From Mycolicibacterium aurum (lineage in GTDB: Bacteria; Actinomycetota; Actinomycetes; Mycobacteriales; Mycobacteriaceae), in NCBI RefSeq assembly GCF_900637195.1, contig NZ_LR134356.1, positions 2,480,001-2,544,000 on the forward strand: a stretch of DNA of 64,000 bases, written 5' to 3'. The notes below the pieces were generated by a model. The model was not told the DNA's origin. It saw only the letters and a list, made by a program, of their open reading frames with translations, and did not search any database. The position numbers and the translations under genes were made by a program. Every line of letters begins with the position of its first letter. The first letter of the stretch is position 1. Shown piece by piece: positions 17,966 to 28,422 of this stretch.

Positions 17966-19309
17966 TCAGAGGTCGCGAAGGATGAGTTCGAGGACGTCGA
18001 GGCCCTCGAGCAGAAGTTCGTCGCTGATGGCCAGCGGCGGAAGGAAGCGCAACACGTTGCCGAAGGTTCCGCAGGACAGCACGATGACGCCGGCCTGGTG
18101 AGCGGCCGCGCACAACTTCTTCGTCAGATCGGCATCGGGCTCCGTCGTCCCCGGCTTGACCAGCTCGACGGCGATCATGGCGCCGCGGCCGCGCACGTCG
18201 CCGATGCGATCGTCCTCGGCCTGGATGCGACCCAGCTTGTCCTTCATCAGCGACTCGATCTGCGCCGCACGCGCCACCAGACCGTCCCCCTCGATGGTCT
18301 CGATGGTGGCCAGCGCCGCGGCACACGCGACCGGATTGCCGCCGTACGTGCCGCCGAGCCCGCCGACGTGCGGGGCGTCCATGATCTCTGCGCGTCCGGT
18401 GACCGCCGACAACGGCATGCCGTCGGCGATGCCCTTCGCGGTGACGATCAGGTCGGGCACGATGCCCTCGTGCTCGCAGGCGAACATGGCGCCGGTGCGG
18501 GCGAACCCGGTCTGCACCTCGTCGGCGATGAAGACCACGTTGTTGGCGCGGCACCAGTCCAGCAGCGAGGGCAGGAAACCCTCGGCCGGGACGATGAAGC
18601 CACCCTCGCCCTGGATCGGCTCGATGATGACCGCGGCCAGGTTATCGGCGCCGATCTGCTTGTCGATCACGGTGATCGCGCGGCGCGCCGCGAGTTCGCC
18701 GTCAGTGGCCAGTTCCTTGCCGCCGAATTCGGCGTCGCGGTACGGATACGACAGCGGTGCGCGGTAGATCTCCGGTGCGAACGGGCCGAAGCCGTGCTTG
18801 TAGGGCATCGACTTCGCCGTCAGCGCCATCGTGAGGTTCGTGCGGCCGTGATAGGCGTGATCGAACGCCACCACCGCCTGCTTACCTGTGAATGTCCGGG
18901 CAATCTTGACGGCATTCTCGACGGCCTCGGAGCCGGAATTGAACAGTGCTGTGCGCTTGTCCTCATCGCCCGGGGTGAGGCGGTTGAGCGCCTCGGCGAC
19001 GGCGACGTAACCCTCGTAGGGGGTGACCATGAAGCAGGTATGGGTGAACTGCGCGGCCTGCGCGGCCACCGCCTCGACCACGCGCGGCGAGGCATTGCCG
19101 ATCGTGGTGACCGCGATGCCCGACCCCAGGTCTATCAACCGGTTGCCGTCGACGTCTTCGACGATGCCGCCGTACGCCCTGGCCGCGTACACCGGCATGG
19201 TATTGCCGACCCCGCCGGCCACCGCGGCGCTCTTGCGTGCGCTCAATTCGGTCGACCGTGGGCCGGGGATGGCGGTGGCGAGCTGGCGACTCTGCTCAAG
19301 AGCGCTCAC
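17966..19309 (-). CDS. gabT: 4-aminobutyrate aminotransferase GabT
   Basis: This 447-residue class III PLP aminotransferase moves the amino group of GABA to 2-oxoglutarate, giving succinate semialdehyde and glutamate. Marks are NSGSEAVENAVKIAR (phosphate binding), VVAFDHAYHGRTNLTMALT, FIADEVQTGFARTG with the pyridine-nitrogen Asp, and the Schiff-base lysine in TAKGIADGMPLSAV near residue 290. GTG 19309 is chosen because AGGAGG lies 8 bases upstream. It heads a two-gene operon with the aldehyde dehydrogenase. Equivalent to Rv2589. Confidence 0.94.
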   Translation of the reverse strand: MSALEQSRQLATAIPGPRSTELSARKSAAVAGGVGNTMPVYAARAYGGIVEDVDGNRLIDLGSGIAVTTIGNASPRVVEAVAAQAAQFTHTCFMVTPYEGYVAVAEALNRLTPGDEDKRTALFNSGSEAVENAVKIARTFTGKQAVVAFDHAYHGRTNLTMALTAKSMPYKHGFGPFAPEIYRAPLSYPYRDAEFGGKELATDGELAARRAITVIDKQIGADNLAAVIIEPIQGEGGFIVPAEGFLPSLLDWCRANNVVFIADEVQTGFARTGAMFACEHEGIVPDLIVTAKGIADGMPLSAVTGRAEIMDAPHVGGLGGTYGGNPVACAAALATIETIEGDGLVARAAQIESLMKDKLGRIQAEDDRIGDVRGRGAMIAVELVKPGTTEPDADLTKKLCAAAHQAGVIVLSCGTFGNVLRFLPPLAISDELLLEGLDVLELILRDL

Positions 19310-19680
19310 AGGAAACCTCCTACAGACCCGTACAGGCAAGGTGAGTTCGACGACTGTCGCGTGCGCTTCGAGCCTAGTCGGTGGATAGTCCGATCCGTCG
19401 GCGAAGGTGCCCGTCTGTGGTGAATTCCTCGGCAGTCGGCCTCGGCCGCGACGGATTCCGTTGCCATGCGGTGACTATGCCCCGGGGAGGGTGGTGGGCC
19501 CCGCCGTTGCCGGTGCCGCCGCACCGGCAACCAGGGTGCGCTCATTCGACCGGGGTCATGGAAGTGGTGCCCTGCAATGGCACACTGGTCACCTGAGTCC
19601 TTAGGGCTTCCCGCCACGTCCTGGTGCGGGAGCCTCACCGCAGAGTGATACGAAAAAATATCTAGAGAGACGTTGCCGCC
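19310..19680 (+). promoter_or_regulatory. 371-bp gap upstream of gabT and yajC with three hairpins
   Basis: No convincing gene is present. Three inverted repeats follow one another on the side of yajC. The first, 19506-19531, has the perfect arms GTTGCCGGTG/CACCGGCAAC with a 6-base loop. The second is GTGCC-n7-GGCAC at 19567-19583. The third, 19605-19634, pairs GGCTTCCCGC with GCGGGAGCC with one bulge. No T-run follows, so they are not classic terminators. They could form a structured leader for yajC-secDF or mark a divergent promoter region. Confidence 0.45.
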
Positions 19681-20043
19681 ATGGATCTGGTCATCTTCCT
19701 GCCCCTGCTCATCATCATGGGCGCCTTCATGTACTTCGCATCGCGGCGCCAGAAGAAGGCGATGCAGGCCACCATCGACCTGCACAACTCGCTGGAGGTC
19801 GGCGATCGCATCCACACCACGTCGGGCCTGCAGGGCACGATCGCCGGTATCGGCGACGACTACGTCGACCTGGAGATCGCCCCCGGCGTCGTCACAACGT
19901 GGATGAAGTTGGCCGTGCGTGACCGCATGGTCGACGAGGACGACGATCTCGTCGATGAGGTCGACGAGATCGGCGACGGCTTCGAGCCGCGCGCAACCGG
20001 CACCGAGGTCACCGATCGCCCCAACTCCAAGACGGACGGCTGA
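19681..20043 (+). CDS. yajC: Sec translocon accessory protein YajC
   Basis: This 120-residue single-pass membrane protein associates with SecDF and SecYEG in preprotein export. The N-terminal helix (residues 3-22, LVIFLPLLIIMGAFMYFA) is followed by the cytoplasmic SRRQKKAMQ and the conserved VGDRIHTTSGLQGTIAGIGD. An acidic, Asp-rich C-terminal tail follows, longer than in E. coli and usual in mycobacteria. ATG 19681. It is the first gene of the yajC-secD-secF cluster (Rv2588c-Rv2586c). Confidence 0.95.
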   Translation: MDLVIFLPLLIIMGAFMYFASRRQKKAMQATIDLHNSLEVGDRIHTTSGLQGTIAGIGDDYVDLEIAPGVVTTWMKLAVRDRMVDEDDDLVDEVDEIGDGFEPRATGTEVTDRPNSKTDG

Positions 20044-20117
20044 GATCTCAGCAGCAGCACGTAGTCTTTGCGCCCTACGCGCTACTTGACGTCCTGATTT
20101 CAAGGAGACTCTGACCC

Positions 20118-21938
20118 GTGGCATCGTCTTCGACGGTTCACCCTGTCCGCTATCTGGCGCTGTTCCTGGTGCTGCTCGTCGGCGTATTCGCGCTGGTGTT
20201 CTTCACCGGGGACAAGAAGCCGGATCCCAAACTGGGCATCGACCTGCAGGGCGGCACGCGCGTGACCCTGACGGCGCGTACGCCCGACGGCTCGCCGCCG
20301 TCGCGGGATGCGCTCATTCAGGCGCAGCAGATCATCAGCTCCCGCGTCGACGGCCTCGGCGTGTCGGGTTCCGAGGTCATCATCGACGGGCAGAACCTGG
20401 TGATCACGGTTCCCGGCGACGACACCAGCGAGGCCCGCAGCCTCGGCCAGACCGCGCGTCTGTACATCCGCCCGGTCGTCCACGTGGTGCCCGCCCAGGG
20501 CGCGGCGCCTGAGGACGCAGGACCGCAGGGCGTGCCGCCCGGCGGTGCCGTTCCCGGCCTGCCGCCGGGCGGGGCCATACCCGGGCTGCCGCCAGGCGGT
20601 GGCATTCCGGGGGTGGGGCCCGACGGTGCCGTCCCGGATCTGCCTGCCGGTGCGTTTCCCGGTGAGCTGCCGCCCGGCGTAGACCCCGGCGCAGCCCCGG
20701 GTGTACCGGTGGAACCGGCGCCTCAGCCGCGGCCCTTCCCGCAGCAGCCCGCTCCCAGTCCCTCGCCCGCCCCGCCTCCGGGTCCGGGTGCACCGCCGCC
20801 GGCCGCACCGGCGAACCCGGACGACGTCCCGCTCGCCACCCGCATCCAGGACGAGAAGAAGCTGCGGCAGAGCTCGGAACAGGCCATCCAGATCCTGGCC
20901 CTGCAGTTCCAGGCCACCCGCTGTGGCGAGGAAGACGTCCTCGCAGGCAACGACGACCCGAACCTGCCTTTGGTGACCTGCTCGGAGGACGGCACGCAGG
21001 TCTACCTGCTTGACAAGTCGATCATCAACGGCGAAGAGATCGCGAACGCGTCGTCCGGACTCAACCAGCAGGCCGGCGAGTACGTGGTCGATCTTGAGTT
21101 CAAGAGCGAGGGCGCCAAGACGTGGGCTGACTTCACCGCCGCCAACGTCGGGACGCAGACCGCGTTCGTGCTCGACTCGAAGGTGGTCAGCGCACCCGTC
21201 ATCAACGAGGCCATCCCCGGTGGACGGACCCAGATCACCGGCCAGTTCACCCAGGACTCCGCACGCGAGTTGGCGAACGTCCTCAAGTACGGCTCGCTGC
21301 CCCTGTCGTTCGATTCCTCCGAGGCCGAGACGGTGTCGGCATCGCTGGGGTTGTCGTCGCTGCGCGCGGGTCTGATCGCGGGCGCTGTCGGTCTGGCGGC
21401 CGTGCTGCTGTACTCGCTGCTGTATTACCGGGCGCTCGGCGTGCTGATCGCACTGTCGCTGACCGCGTCCGGCGCCATGGTCTTCGCGATCCTGGTGCTG
21501 CTCGGCAGATACATCAACTACACGCTGGACCTGGCGGGGATCGCGGGTCTGATCATCGGTATAGGTATGACCGCGGACTCCTTCGTCGTGTTCTTCGAGC
21601 GCATCAAGGACGAGATCCGTGAGGGACGATCGTTCCGCTCCGCGGTTCCGCGCGGCTGGGCGCGAGCCCGCAAGACCATCATGAGCGGTAATGCCGTCAC
21701 GTTCCTGGCGGCCGCGGTGCTGTACTTCCTGGCCGTGGGCCAGGTGAAGGGCTTCGCGTTCACCCTCGGACTGACCACCATCCTCGACGTCGTGATCGTG
21801 TTCCTCGTGACGTGGCCGCTGGTTTACATGGCGTCGAAGTCGCCGCTGTGGGCCAAGCCGTCGCTGAACGGGTTGGGAGCGGTCCAGCAGATCGCACGCG
21901 AACGTCGAGCGGCCGCGCACGCGGCGGGACGGGAATAG
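20118..21938 (+). CDS. secD: Protein translocase subunit SecD
   Basis: This 606-residue proton-motive-force-driven subunit aids late steps of Sec export. Helix 1 is at residues 11-31. The periplasmic P1 region begins with [12 protein letters not shown] and ends with [20 protein letters not shown]. Helices 2-6 include [20 protein letters not shown] and [18 protein letters not shown]. Between about residues 125 and 235 lies a Pro/Gly-rich insert with repeats of the PGLPPGG type, expected in the periplasm and longer than in other phyla. GTG 20118 follows AAGGAG. secF begins 2 bases after its stop. Confidence 0.96.
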   Translation: MASSSTVHPVRYLALFLVLLVGVFALVFFTGDKKPDPKLGIDLQGGTRVTLTARTPDGSPPSRDALIQAQQIISSRVDGLGVSGSEVIIDGQNLVITVPGDDTSEARSLGQTARLYIRPVVHVVPAQGAAPEDAGPQGVPPGGAVPGLPPGGAIPGLPPGGGIPGVGPDGAVPDLPAGAFPGELPPGVDPGAAPGVPVEPAPQPRPFPQQPAPSPSPAPPPGPGAPPPAAPANPDDVPLATRIQDEKKLRQSSEQAIQILALQFQATRCGEEDVLAGNDDPNLPLVTCSEDGTQVYLLDKSIINGEEIANASSGLNQQAGEYVVDLEFKSEGAKTWADFTAANVGTQTAFVLDSKVVSAPVINEAIPGGRTQITGQFTQDSARELANVLKYGSLPLSFDSSEAETVSASLGLSSLRAGLIAGAVGLAAVLLYSLLYYRALGVLIALSLTASGAMVFAILVLLGRYINYTLDLAGIAGLIIGIGMTADSFVVFFERIKDEIREGRSFRSAVPRGWARARKTIMSGNAVTFLAAAVLYFLAVGQVKGFAFTLGLTTILDVVIVFLVTWPLVYMASKSPLWAKPSLNGLGAVQQIARERRAAAHAAGRE

Positions 21939-21940
21939 CC

Positions 21941-23215
21941 ATGGCTGCACGCAACCGCACCGACACCGCCGACTCGGCAGGCGTCGAGGCGCCCGACCTG
22001 GAAACCGCCTCGGCGGACGCCCCCAGGCACGGGTTCTTCGTCCGGCTCTACACCGGCACCGGCGCCTTCGAGGTCATCGGCAAGCGCAAGCTCTGGTACA
22101 CGGTCAGCGGCCTGATCGTCGCGGTCGCCATCGGCGCCATGCTGATCCGTGGGTTCACCTTCGGTATCGACTTCGAGGGTGGCACCAAGATGGCGATGCC
22201 GCGCGGCGACAGCGGCATCACCACGTCGCAGGTCGAGACCGTGTTCAACGACACCATCGGGACTCCGCCGGAGTCTGTGGTGGTCGTCGGCAGTGGCGAC
22301 TCGGCGACGTTCCAGATCAGGTCCGAGACGCTCACCAACGAGCAGACCGAGCAGCTGCGCACGGCACTGTTCGACGCGTTCGCGCCGGTGGGCGCGGACG
22401 GCCAGCCGAGCAAGCAGTCGATCAGCGACTCGGCGGTGTCCGAGACCTGGGGTGGCCAGATCACCCAGAAGGCACTGATCGCGCTGATCGTGTTCCTCGT
22501 GTTGGCCGCCATCTACATCACCGTCCGCTACGAGCGCTACATGGCGCTCGCCGCGCTGGCGACGCTGGTCTTCGACCTCGTCGTCACCGCAGGTGTGTAC
22601 GCGCTCGTCGGCTTCGAGGTCACTCCCGCGACGGTGATCGGCCTGTTGACCATCCTGGGCTTCTCGCTCTACGACACGGTGATCGTGTTCGACAAGGTGG
22701 AGGAGAACACCGAGGGCTTCGAACACGCCACCCGGCGCACCTTCGCCGAACAGGCGAACCTGGCGGTCAACCAGACCTTCATGCGCTCGATCAACACCAG
22801 CCTGATCTCGGTGCTGCCGATCATCGCGCTGATGGTGGTCGCGGTGTGGCTGCTCGGCGTCGGCACATTGATGGACCTGGCGCTGGTGCAGCTGGTGGGC
22901 GTGATCGTCGGAACCTACTCGTCGATCTACTTCGCCACGCCGCTGCTGGTGACCCTGCGCGAACGCACCGATGTGGTGCGCAAGCACACCCGCCGGGTGC
23001 TCAACCGTCGCCAGACCGCGGCGGCCAGAGCCGCCGGTGCCGGGGACGACGCAGCCATCGGGCCCGACGGTGACGCCGAGCCGGCAGTGGTTACCGCGCC
23101 CGCGGTGTCTCAGGCCCCGCCGCCGGACAAACCCGCACCCGGCGCCCGTCCTGTGCGGCCGACCAGCAGCAGGACCGGGCGGCCGTCGGGTAAGCGCAGC
23201 CCCCGGAATCGGTAG
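21941..23215 (+). CDS. secF: Protein translocase subunit SecF
   Basis: This 424-residue partner of SecD has six transmembrane helices. The family start is helix 1 near residue 45 followed by FTFGIDFEGGTKM. The second half shows GLLTILGFSLYDTVIVFDKV, NQTFMRSINTSLISVLPII and a last helix before SIYFATPLLV. The N-terminal 35 residues and the C-terminal 85 residues (Ala/Pro-rich, ending in RTGRPSGKRSPRNR) are cytoplasmic extensions typical of actinobacteria. ATG 21941 lies 2 bases after the secD stop, so translation is probably coupled. Confidence 0.96.
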   Translation: MAARNRTDTADSAGVEAPDLETASADAPRHGFFVRLYTGTGAFEVIGKRKLWYTVSGLIVAVAIGAMLIRGFTFGIDFEGGTKMAMPRGDSGITTSQVETVFNDTIGTPPESVVVVGSGDSATFQIRSETLTNEQTEQLRTALFDAFAPVGADGQPSKQSISDSAVSETWGGQITQKALIALIVFLVLAAIYITVRYERYMALAALATLVFDLVVTAGVYALVGFEVTPATVIGLLTILGFSLYDTVIVFDKVEENTEGFEHATRRTFAEQANLAVNQTFMRSINTSLISVLPIIALMVVAVWLLGVGTLMDLALVQLVGVIVGTYSSIYFATPLLVTLRERTDVVRKHTRRVLNRRQTAAARAAGAGDDAAIGPDGDAEPAVVTAPAVSQAPPPDKPAPGARPVRPTSSRTGRPSGKRSPRNR

Positions 23216-23222
23216 GGGCCCG

Positions 23223-24896
23223 ATGCTCGGCCGCCGGCGCCTGCACAGCTCCGTACGTCGCACGTCCGCCGTGATGGCGGTGCTCGCCCTGACGGGCGGA
23301 CTCGGCCTCGCCGCGTGCTCGGATCAACCCGCCGACGCGGTGGACTACGCCGTCGACGGAGCACTCGTCAGCTACAACACCAACACCTTCGTCGGCGCCG
23401 CGTCCGGTGGCCCGCAGGCGTTCGCCCGGGTACTGACCGGCTTCAACTATCACGGCCCGGACGGCCAGATCGTGGGTGACCACGACTTCGGCGCCATCGC
23501 GGTGGTCGGGCGCACCCCGCTGATCCTCGACTACGAGATCAAGCCCGAAGCGGTGTACTCCGACGGCAAGCCCATCACCTGTGACGACATGGTGCTGGCC
23601 TGGGCATCGCAGTCCGGTCGCTTCCCGGAGTTCGACGCCGCAAGCCGTGCCGGTTACGCCGACATCGCCACCGTCGACTGCGCACCGGGCCAGAAGAAGG
23701 CGCGGGTGTCGTTCGCACCGGATCGCGGGTTCACCGACTACGGCCAGCTGTTCTCCGCGACATCGATGATGCCCTCGCACGTCATCGCCGACGTGCTGGG
23801 CCTGGGTGACGGTGGCGTGACGACGGCCATCCTCAACAACGACGGTCCTGCCGTCGAACGCATAGCGCAGGTGTGGAACACCACGTGGAATCTCGGCGCC
23901 GACCTGGACCTGAAGAAGTTCCCGTCGTCGGGTCCCTACAAGCTGGATTCCGTCACCGACGAGGGTGCGGTGGTTCTGGTCACCAACGACAAGTGGTGGG
24001 GTACCAAGCCGATCACCGGCCGGATCACGGTGTGGCCGCGCAGTCCCGAACTGCAGGACCGCGTGAACGAGGGCGCCTATGACGTCGTCGACATCGCGGC
24101 AGGCTCGTCGGGCACGCTCAACCTGCCCGACGACTACGTGCGTACCGACTCGCCGTCGGCGGGCATCGAGCAGCTGATCTTCGCGCCGCAGGGGCCGCTC
24201 TCCGCGGTGCCGGCCCGCAGGGCGCTGGCGCTGTGCACGCCGCGTGACGTGATCGCCCGGAATGCCGAGGTGCCCGTCGCCAACGCGCGCCTCAACGCAG
24301 CCACCGAGGATGCCTACGGCGCCGCTGAAGCCACGCCGCAGGTGAACGACTTCGCGGTGGCCAACCCGGAGGCGGCCCGTGCCGCGCTCAACGGACAGCC
24401 GCTGACCGTGCGGATCGGTTACCAGACACCCAACGCCCGGCTCGCCGCCACCGTGGGTGCGATCGCGAGAACGTGCGCGCCGGCGGGGATCACCGTCGAA
24501 GATGTGGCGGGTGAGAACACCGGCCCGTTGGCGCTGCGCAACAACGAGATCGACGTACTGATCGCGAGCACAGGCGGGGCGGCGGGCAGTGGCTCGACCG
24601 GCTCGTCGGCGATGGACGCCTATACGCTGCACAGCGCCAACGGCAACAACCTGCCGCGCTACAGCAACGAGCGCATCGACGCGATCATCGCCACACTGGC
24701 GGTCACCTCTGACCCCAAGGAGCTGGCCCGTCTGCTCGGCGAGGCAGGCCCGATCCTGTGGGCCGATATGCCGACCCTGCCGCTGTACCGTCAGCAGCGA
24801 ACCCTGCTCACGTCGACGAAGATGTTCGCGGTGAGCGGCAATCCGACGCGATGGGGGGCGGGATGGAACATGGACCGCTGGAGGCTGAGCCAATGA
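23223..24896 (+). CDS. Family 5 extracellular solute-binding lipoprotein (Rv2585c-like)
   Basis: This 557-residue lipoprotein is related to oligopeptide/dipeptide ABC transporter binding proteins (SBP_bac_5). The signal peptide ends at the lipobox LAAC with Cys32. The body shows [20 protein letters not shown], family-typical for SBP class C, and ends in [14 protein letters not shown]. No permease or ATPase gene is adjacent. The gene sits between secF (7 bases) and apt (4-base overlap), a fixed position in mycobacteria, so it may not serve a classic importer. The ligand is unknown. Confidence 0.88.
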   Translation: MLGRRRLHSSVRRTSAVMAVLALTGGLGLAACSDQPADAVDYAVDGALVSYNTNTFVGAASGGPQAFARVLTGFNYHGPDGQIVGDHDFGAIAVVGRTPLILDYEIKPEAVYSDGKPITCDDMVLAWASQSGRFPEFDAASRAGYADIATVDCAPGQKKARVSFAPDRGFTDYGQLFSATSMMPSHVIADVLGLGDGGVTTAILNNDGPAVERIAQVWNTTWNLGADLDLKKFPSSGPYKLDSVTDEGAVVLVTNDKWWGTKPITGRITVWPRSPELQDRVNEGAYDVVDIAAGSSGTLNLPDDYVRTDSPSAGIEQLIFAPQGPLSAVPARRALALCTPRDVIARNAEVPVANARLNAATEDAYGAAEATPQVNDFAVANPEAARAALNGQPLTVRIGYQTPNARLAATVGAIARTCAPAGITVEDVAGENTGPLALRNNEIDVLIASTGGAAGSGSTGSSAMDAYTLHSANGNNLPRYSNERIDAIIATLAVTSDPKELARLLGEAGPILWADMPTLPLYRQQRTLLTSTKMFAVSGNPTRWGAGWNMDRWRLSQ

Positions 24897-25429
24897 GCGA
24901 ACTGCCGGACGGGGTGGCCGGCGTCATCGTGTCGCTGATGCGCGAGGTGCCCGACTTTCCCGAACCGGGGGTTCAGTTCAAGGATCTGACGCCGGTGCTC
25001 GCCGACGCGCGCGGACTGGCCGCGGTCAGCACGGCGATCGCCGAGATCGCGCGCGGCGCCGACCTGGTGGCCGGTGTGGATGCGCGGGGATTCCTGCTCG
25101 GCGGTGCGGTCGCCGTCACCCTGGGGATCGGCGTGCTGGCGGTGCGCAAGGGCGGCAAGCTGCCGCCACCGGTGCTCGGCGAGACCTACACCCTGGAATA
25201 CGGATCGGCCACGCTTGAGGTGCCGGCCGAGGGCATCGACCTGGCAGGCCGTTCGATCGTCGTAATCGACGACGTGCTGGCCACCGGGGGCACCCTCGCC
25301 GCCACCCACCAGCTGCTGACCAAGGCGGGCGCCAACGTCACGGGCGCGGTGGTGATGATGGAACTCGCCGCCCTCGGCGGCCGCGCCGCGCTTCCGCAAC
25401 TCGAGGTCACCAGTCTGTACACCGTCTGA
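24893..25429 (+). CDS. apt: Adenine phosphoribosyltransferase
   Basis: This 178-residue cytoplasmic enzyme converts adenine and PRPP to AMP and pyrophosphate in purine salvage. The PRPP-binding loop [14 protein letters not shown] (residues 123-136), the N-terminal [16 protein letters not shown] and [14 protein letters not shown] are all typical. Length is normal. The ATG overlaps the TGA of the preceding lipoprotein (ATGA). relA follows by 39 bases. This apt-relA order is widely conserved and links purine salvage with (p)ppGpp synthesis. Confidence 0.96.
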   Translation: MSELPDGVAGVIVSLMREVPDFPEPGVQFKDLTPVLADARGLAAVSTAIAEIARGADLVAGVDARGFLLGGAVAVTLGIGVLAVRKGGKLPPPVLGETYTLEYGSATLEVPAEGIDLAGRSIVVIDDVLATGGTLAATHQLLTKAGANVTGAVVMMELAALGGRAALPQLEVTSLYTV

Positions 25430-25468
25430 GCGGATATCCTGCGAAGAGCACAGTCCCTGGAGGTGAAC

Positions 25469-27826
25469 ATGGCCGGTGAGATCAACACCGATCCCCGTGC
25501 CGACCACGCTGTGCCAACACCGGTAGCCAGCCCGGAAACCCAGCCGATGGAGCTGCCCAAGGCGGCGACCAGCGCCTCACGGCGGGTGCGGGCGCGGTTG
25601 GCCCGCCGGATGACCTCCCAGCGCAGCGCCATCAACCCCGTGCTCGAACCGCTGGTGGCGGTGCACCGCGAGATCTATCCGAAGGCCGACCTCACGCTTC
25701 TGCAGCGGGCCTACGACGTCGCCGAAGAACGGCACGCCGACCAACTTCGGAAATCCGGCGACCCCTACATCACCCATCCGCTGGCGGTCGCCAACATCCT
25801 CGCCGAACTCGGCATGGACACCACGACGCTGATCGCCGCGCTGTTGCACGACACGGTCGAAGACACCGGGTACACGCTGGAGGCGCTGACACAGGAGTTC
25901 GGCGTCGAGGTGGGACATCTGGTCGACGGTGTCACCAAACTCGACAAGGTCGCGTTGGGCACCGCCGCCGAGGGCGAGACCATCCGCAAGATGATCATCG
26001 CGATGGCCCGCGACCCGCGCGTGCTGGTGATCAAGGTCGCCGACCGGCTGCACAACATGCGCACCATGCGCTTCCTGCCGCCCGAGAAGCAGGCCCGCAA
26101 GGCCCGCGAGACACTGGAAGTCATTGCGCCCCTTGCGCATCGACTCGGGATGGCGACGGTCAAGTGGGAGCTGGAGGACCTGTCCTTCGCGATCCTGCAC
26201 CCGAAGAAATACGAAGAGATCGTGCGCCTGGTCGCCGATCGGGCCCCGTCGCGCGACACCTACCTGGCCAAGGTGCGAGCGGAGATCACTGCCACGCTCA
26301 ACGCGTCGAAGATCAGTGCCACCGTCGAGGGCAGGCCGAAACACTACTGGTCGATCTATCAGAAGATGATCGTCAAGGGTCGCGACTTCGACGACATCCA
26401 TGACCTGGTCGGGGTCCGCATCCTGTGCGACGAAGTGCGCGACTGCTACGCCGCGGTGGGAGTGGTGCACTCGCTGTGGCAGCCGATCGCCGGGCGCTTC
26501 AAGGACTACATCGCCCAACCTCGTTTCGGCGTGTACCAGTCGCTGCACACCACCGTCGTCGGCCCCGAGGGTAAGCCGCTGGAAGTGCAGATCCGGACCA
26601 TCGGCATGCACAAGACGGCGGAATACGGCATCGCCGCGCACTGGCGTTACAAGGAATCCAAGGGCCGCAACGGTCTTACGCTCAGCCAGACGGCCACCGA
26701 GATCGACGACATGGCCTGGATGCGCCAGCTGCTGGACTGGCAGCGGGAAGCCGCCGATCCCGGGGAGTTCCTGGAGTCGCTGCGCTATGACCTCGCCGTG
26801 CAGGAGATCTTCGTGTTCACGCCCAAGGGCGATGTGATCACGCTGCCGACCGGCTCGACCCCGGTGGATTTCGCGTACGCGGTGCACACCGAGGTCGGGC
26901 ACCGGTGTATCGGCGCCCGTGTCAACGGCCGCCTGGTGGCGCTGGAGCGCAAACTCGAAAACGGGGAAGTCGTCGAGGTTTTCACCTCGAAGGCGCAGAA
27001 TGCCGGCCCGTCACGGGACTGGCAGACATTCGTCGTCTCACCGCGGGCCAAGGCGAAGATCCGGCAGTGGTTCGCCAAGGAGCGCCGCGAGGAGGCGCTG
27101 GACTCCGGCAAGGAAGCCATTGCGCGTGAGGTACGCCGTGGCGGACTTCCGTTGCAGCGCTTGATGAATGCCGAGACCATGTCGGCGCTGGCCCGCGAAC
27201 TCCGCTACGCCGACGTGTCGGCCCTCTATGCCGCGGTCGGCGAGGGCCACGTGTCCGCCCGGCACGTGGTGCAGCGCATGGTGGCTCAGTTCGGCGGCGA
27301 CGACGAGGCCGCCGACGAGATCGCCGAGCGGTCCACTCCGGCGACCATGCCGGTCCGCCAGCGCACCAGTGACGATGTCGGCGTCGCCGTGCCCGGTGCG
27401 CCCGGCGTGTTGTGCAAGCTGGCCAAGTGCTGCACGCCGGTGCCGGGAGACAACATCATGGGCTTCGTCACGCGCGGTGGCGGGGTCAGTGTGCACCGCA
27501 CCGACTGCACCAACGCGACGTCGCTGCAGGACCAGTCGGAACGCATCATCGAGGTGGAGTGGGCGCCGTCCCCGTCGTCGGTGTTCCTGGTCGCGATACA
27601 GGTGGAGGCGCTGGACCGGCACCGGCTGCTCTCGGACGTCACCCGGGTGCTGGCCGACGAGAAGGTCAACATTCTGTCGGCGTCGGTGACGACGTCCAAC
27701 GACCGGGTGGCGATCAGCCGGTTCACCTTCGAGATGGGTGACCCCAAACACCTCGGGCACGTGCTCAACGTGGTGCGCAACGTGGAGGGTGTCTACGACG
27801 TCTACCGGGTGACGTCCGCCGCCTGA
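25469..27826 (+). CDS. relA: Bifunctional (p)ppGpp synthetase/hydrolase RelA (Rel/RSH)
   Basis: This 785-residue stringent-response enzyme makes and degrades (p)ppGpp. Order of domains: HD hydrolase (about 80-220; [15 protein letters not shown] and [12 protein letters not shown]), synthetase (about 270-390; [20 protein letters not shown] and [12 protein letters not shown]), TGS (about 445-510; [18 protein letters not shown]), a conserved-cysteine region with [11 protein letters not shown], and a C-terminal ACT domain with [18 protein letters not shown]. Both active sites look intact. ATG 25469 is preferred over GTG 25463 because GGAGG sits exactly 5 bases before the ATG and would overlap the GTG. 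Confidence 0.97.
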   Translation: MAGEINTDPRADHAVPTPVASPETQPMELPKAATSASRRVRARLARRMTSQRSAINPVLEPLVAVHREIYPKADLTLLQRAYDVAEERHADQLRKSGDPYITHPLAVANILAELGMDTTTLIAALLHDTVEDTGYTLEALTQEFGVEVGHLVDGVTKLDKVALGTAAEGETIRKMIIAMARDPRVLVIKVADRLHNMRTMRFLPPEKQARKARETLEVIAPLAHRLGMATVKWELEDLSFAILHPKKYEEIVRLVADRAPSRDTYLAKVRAEITATLNASKISATVEGRPKHYWSIYQKMIVKGRDFDDIHDLVGVRILCDEVRDCYAAVGVVHSLWQPIAGRFKDYIAQPRFGVYQSLHTTVVGPEGKPLEVQIRTIGMHKTAEYGIAAHWRYKESKGRNGLTLSQTATEIDDMAWMRQLLDWQREAADPGEFLESLRYDLAVQEIFVFTPKGDVITLPTGSTPVDFAYAVHTEVGHRCIGARVNGRLVALERKLENGEVVEVFTSKAQNAGPSRDWQTFVVSPRAKAKIRQWFAKERREEALDSGKEAIAREVRRGGLPLQRLMNAETMSALARELRYADVSALYAAVGEGHVSARHVVQRMVAQFGGDDEAADEIAERSTPATMPVRQRTSDDVGVAVPGAPGVLCKLAKCCTPVPGDNIMGFVTRGGGVSVHRTDCTNATSLQDQSERIIEVEWAPSPSSVFLVAIQVEALDRHRLLSDVTRVLADEKVNILSASVTTSNDRVAISRFTFEMGDPKHLGHVLNVVRNVEGVYDVYRVTSAA

Positions 27827-27846
27827 GCCAGAGCTCGCCAGTACGG

Positions 27847-28371
27847 TCAGCGGCCCGGCATCAGCACCGTGCTGATCATCCTTTTCTCGCGATGTGGGCT
27901 GCGGCCGTTGGTGATTCGTGAGGTGATCACCGCGGCCAGCTCGCTGCGCAACTCCGCGAACTCGTCGTCGGTCAACCACAGGGCGGCCTGGGTGAACGCC
28001 ACACCGTCCTCGGCCACGTCGGCGTCCGGTGCTGCGAGGTAGCGGTCGAAGTCGGCCATCAGCATCGCGCAGAACGCCGCGAACGCACGGCGGTGGTCGT
28101 CCGGGCTGAGCTGCCGGGCCTCCTCGGGTGTCACCGCGGCGCTGGGAAGGTGAAGCCGGAAGGTGCGTTCGACGGCCCCGCGGACGCGCCGTTCGTGCGC
28201 CACCTCGAGGACCCCGGCGCCGGCCAGTGTCGCGATGTGCCGGTACAGCGATGCGGCGGGCACGTCGGGAAGTTCGGCGCGCAACTGGCCTGCGGTCAAT
28301 TCGCTGCCATCCAACAAAGCCTGGACGACGCGCATGCGCGCGGGATGCAAGAGGACGTCGAGGAACGGCAT
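27847..28371 (-). CDS. Helix-turn-helix regulator (ArsR/winged-helix type)
   Basis: This 174-residue protein has a winged HTH at residues 3-75: MPFLDVLLHPARMRVVQALL, LTAGQLRAELPDVPAASLYR and HIATLAGAGVLEV. A C-terminal helical domain of about 95 residues contains DDHRRAFAAFCAMLMADFDR and a final WLTDDEFAELRSELAAVI. This layout matches DUF-containing ArsR/PadR-like regulators that act as dimers. The ATG at 28371 fits the HTH start. The divergent small gene at 28423 and the perfect palindrome between them indicate autoregulation and control of that gene. Its signal is unknown. Confidence 0.82.
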   Translation of the reverse strand: MPFLDVLLHPARMRVVQALLDGSELTAGQLRAELPDVPAASLYRHIATLAGAGVLEVAHERRVRGAVERTFRLHLPSAAVTPEEARQLSPDDHRRAFAAFCAMLMADFDRYLAAPDADVAEDGVAFTQAALWLTDDEFAELRSELAAVITSRITNGRSPHREKRMISTVLMPGR

Positions 28372-28396
28372 GCCCCCATTATCGACGATGGTATTA

Positions 28397-28412
28397 TTCT
28401 CAATATTGAGAA
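28397..28412. promoter_or_regulatory. Perfect 16-bp operator TTCTCAATATTGAGAA
   Basis: The 16 bases are a perfect palindrome in an AT-rich stretch, inside the 51-base gap between the divergent HTH gene and the 112-residue gene. The right edge touches the AGAAAGGGGA ribosome-binding region of the latter, so binding would block its promoter and start site. The probable binder is the adjacent HTH protein. Confidence 0.7.
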
Positions 28413-28422
28413 AGGGGAAATC

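Noticed and set aside
19506..19531. Intrinsic terminator
   Set aside because: The hairpin is strong but no T-run follows and no gene on the plus strand ends just upstream. It was kept as a leader structure instead.
23091..24893. A 600-codon minus-strand frame opposite the solute-binding lipoprotein
   Set aside because: Composition typical of antisense frames. The plus strand has a lipobox and family 5 solute-binding motifs.
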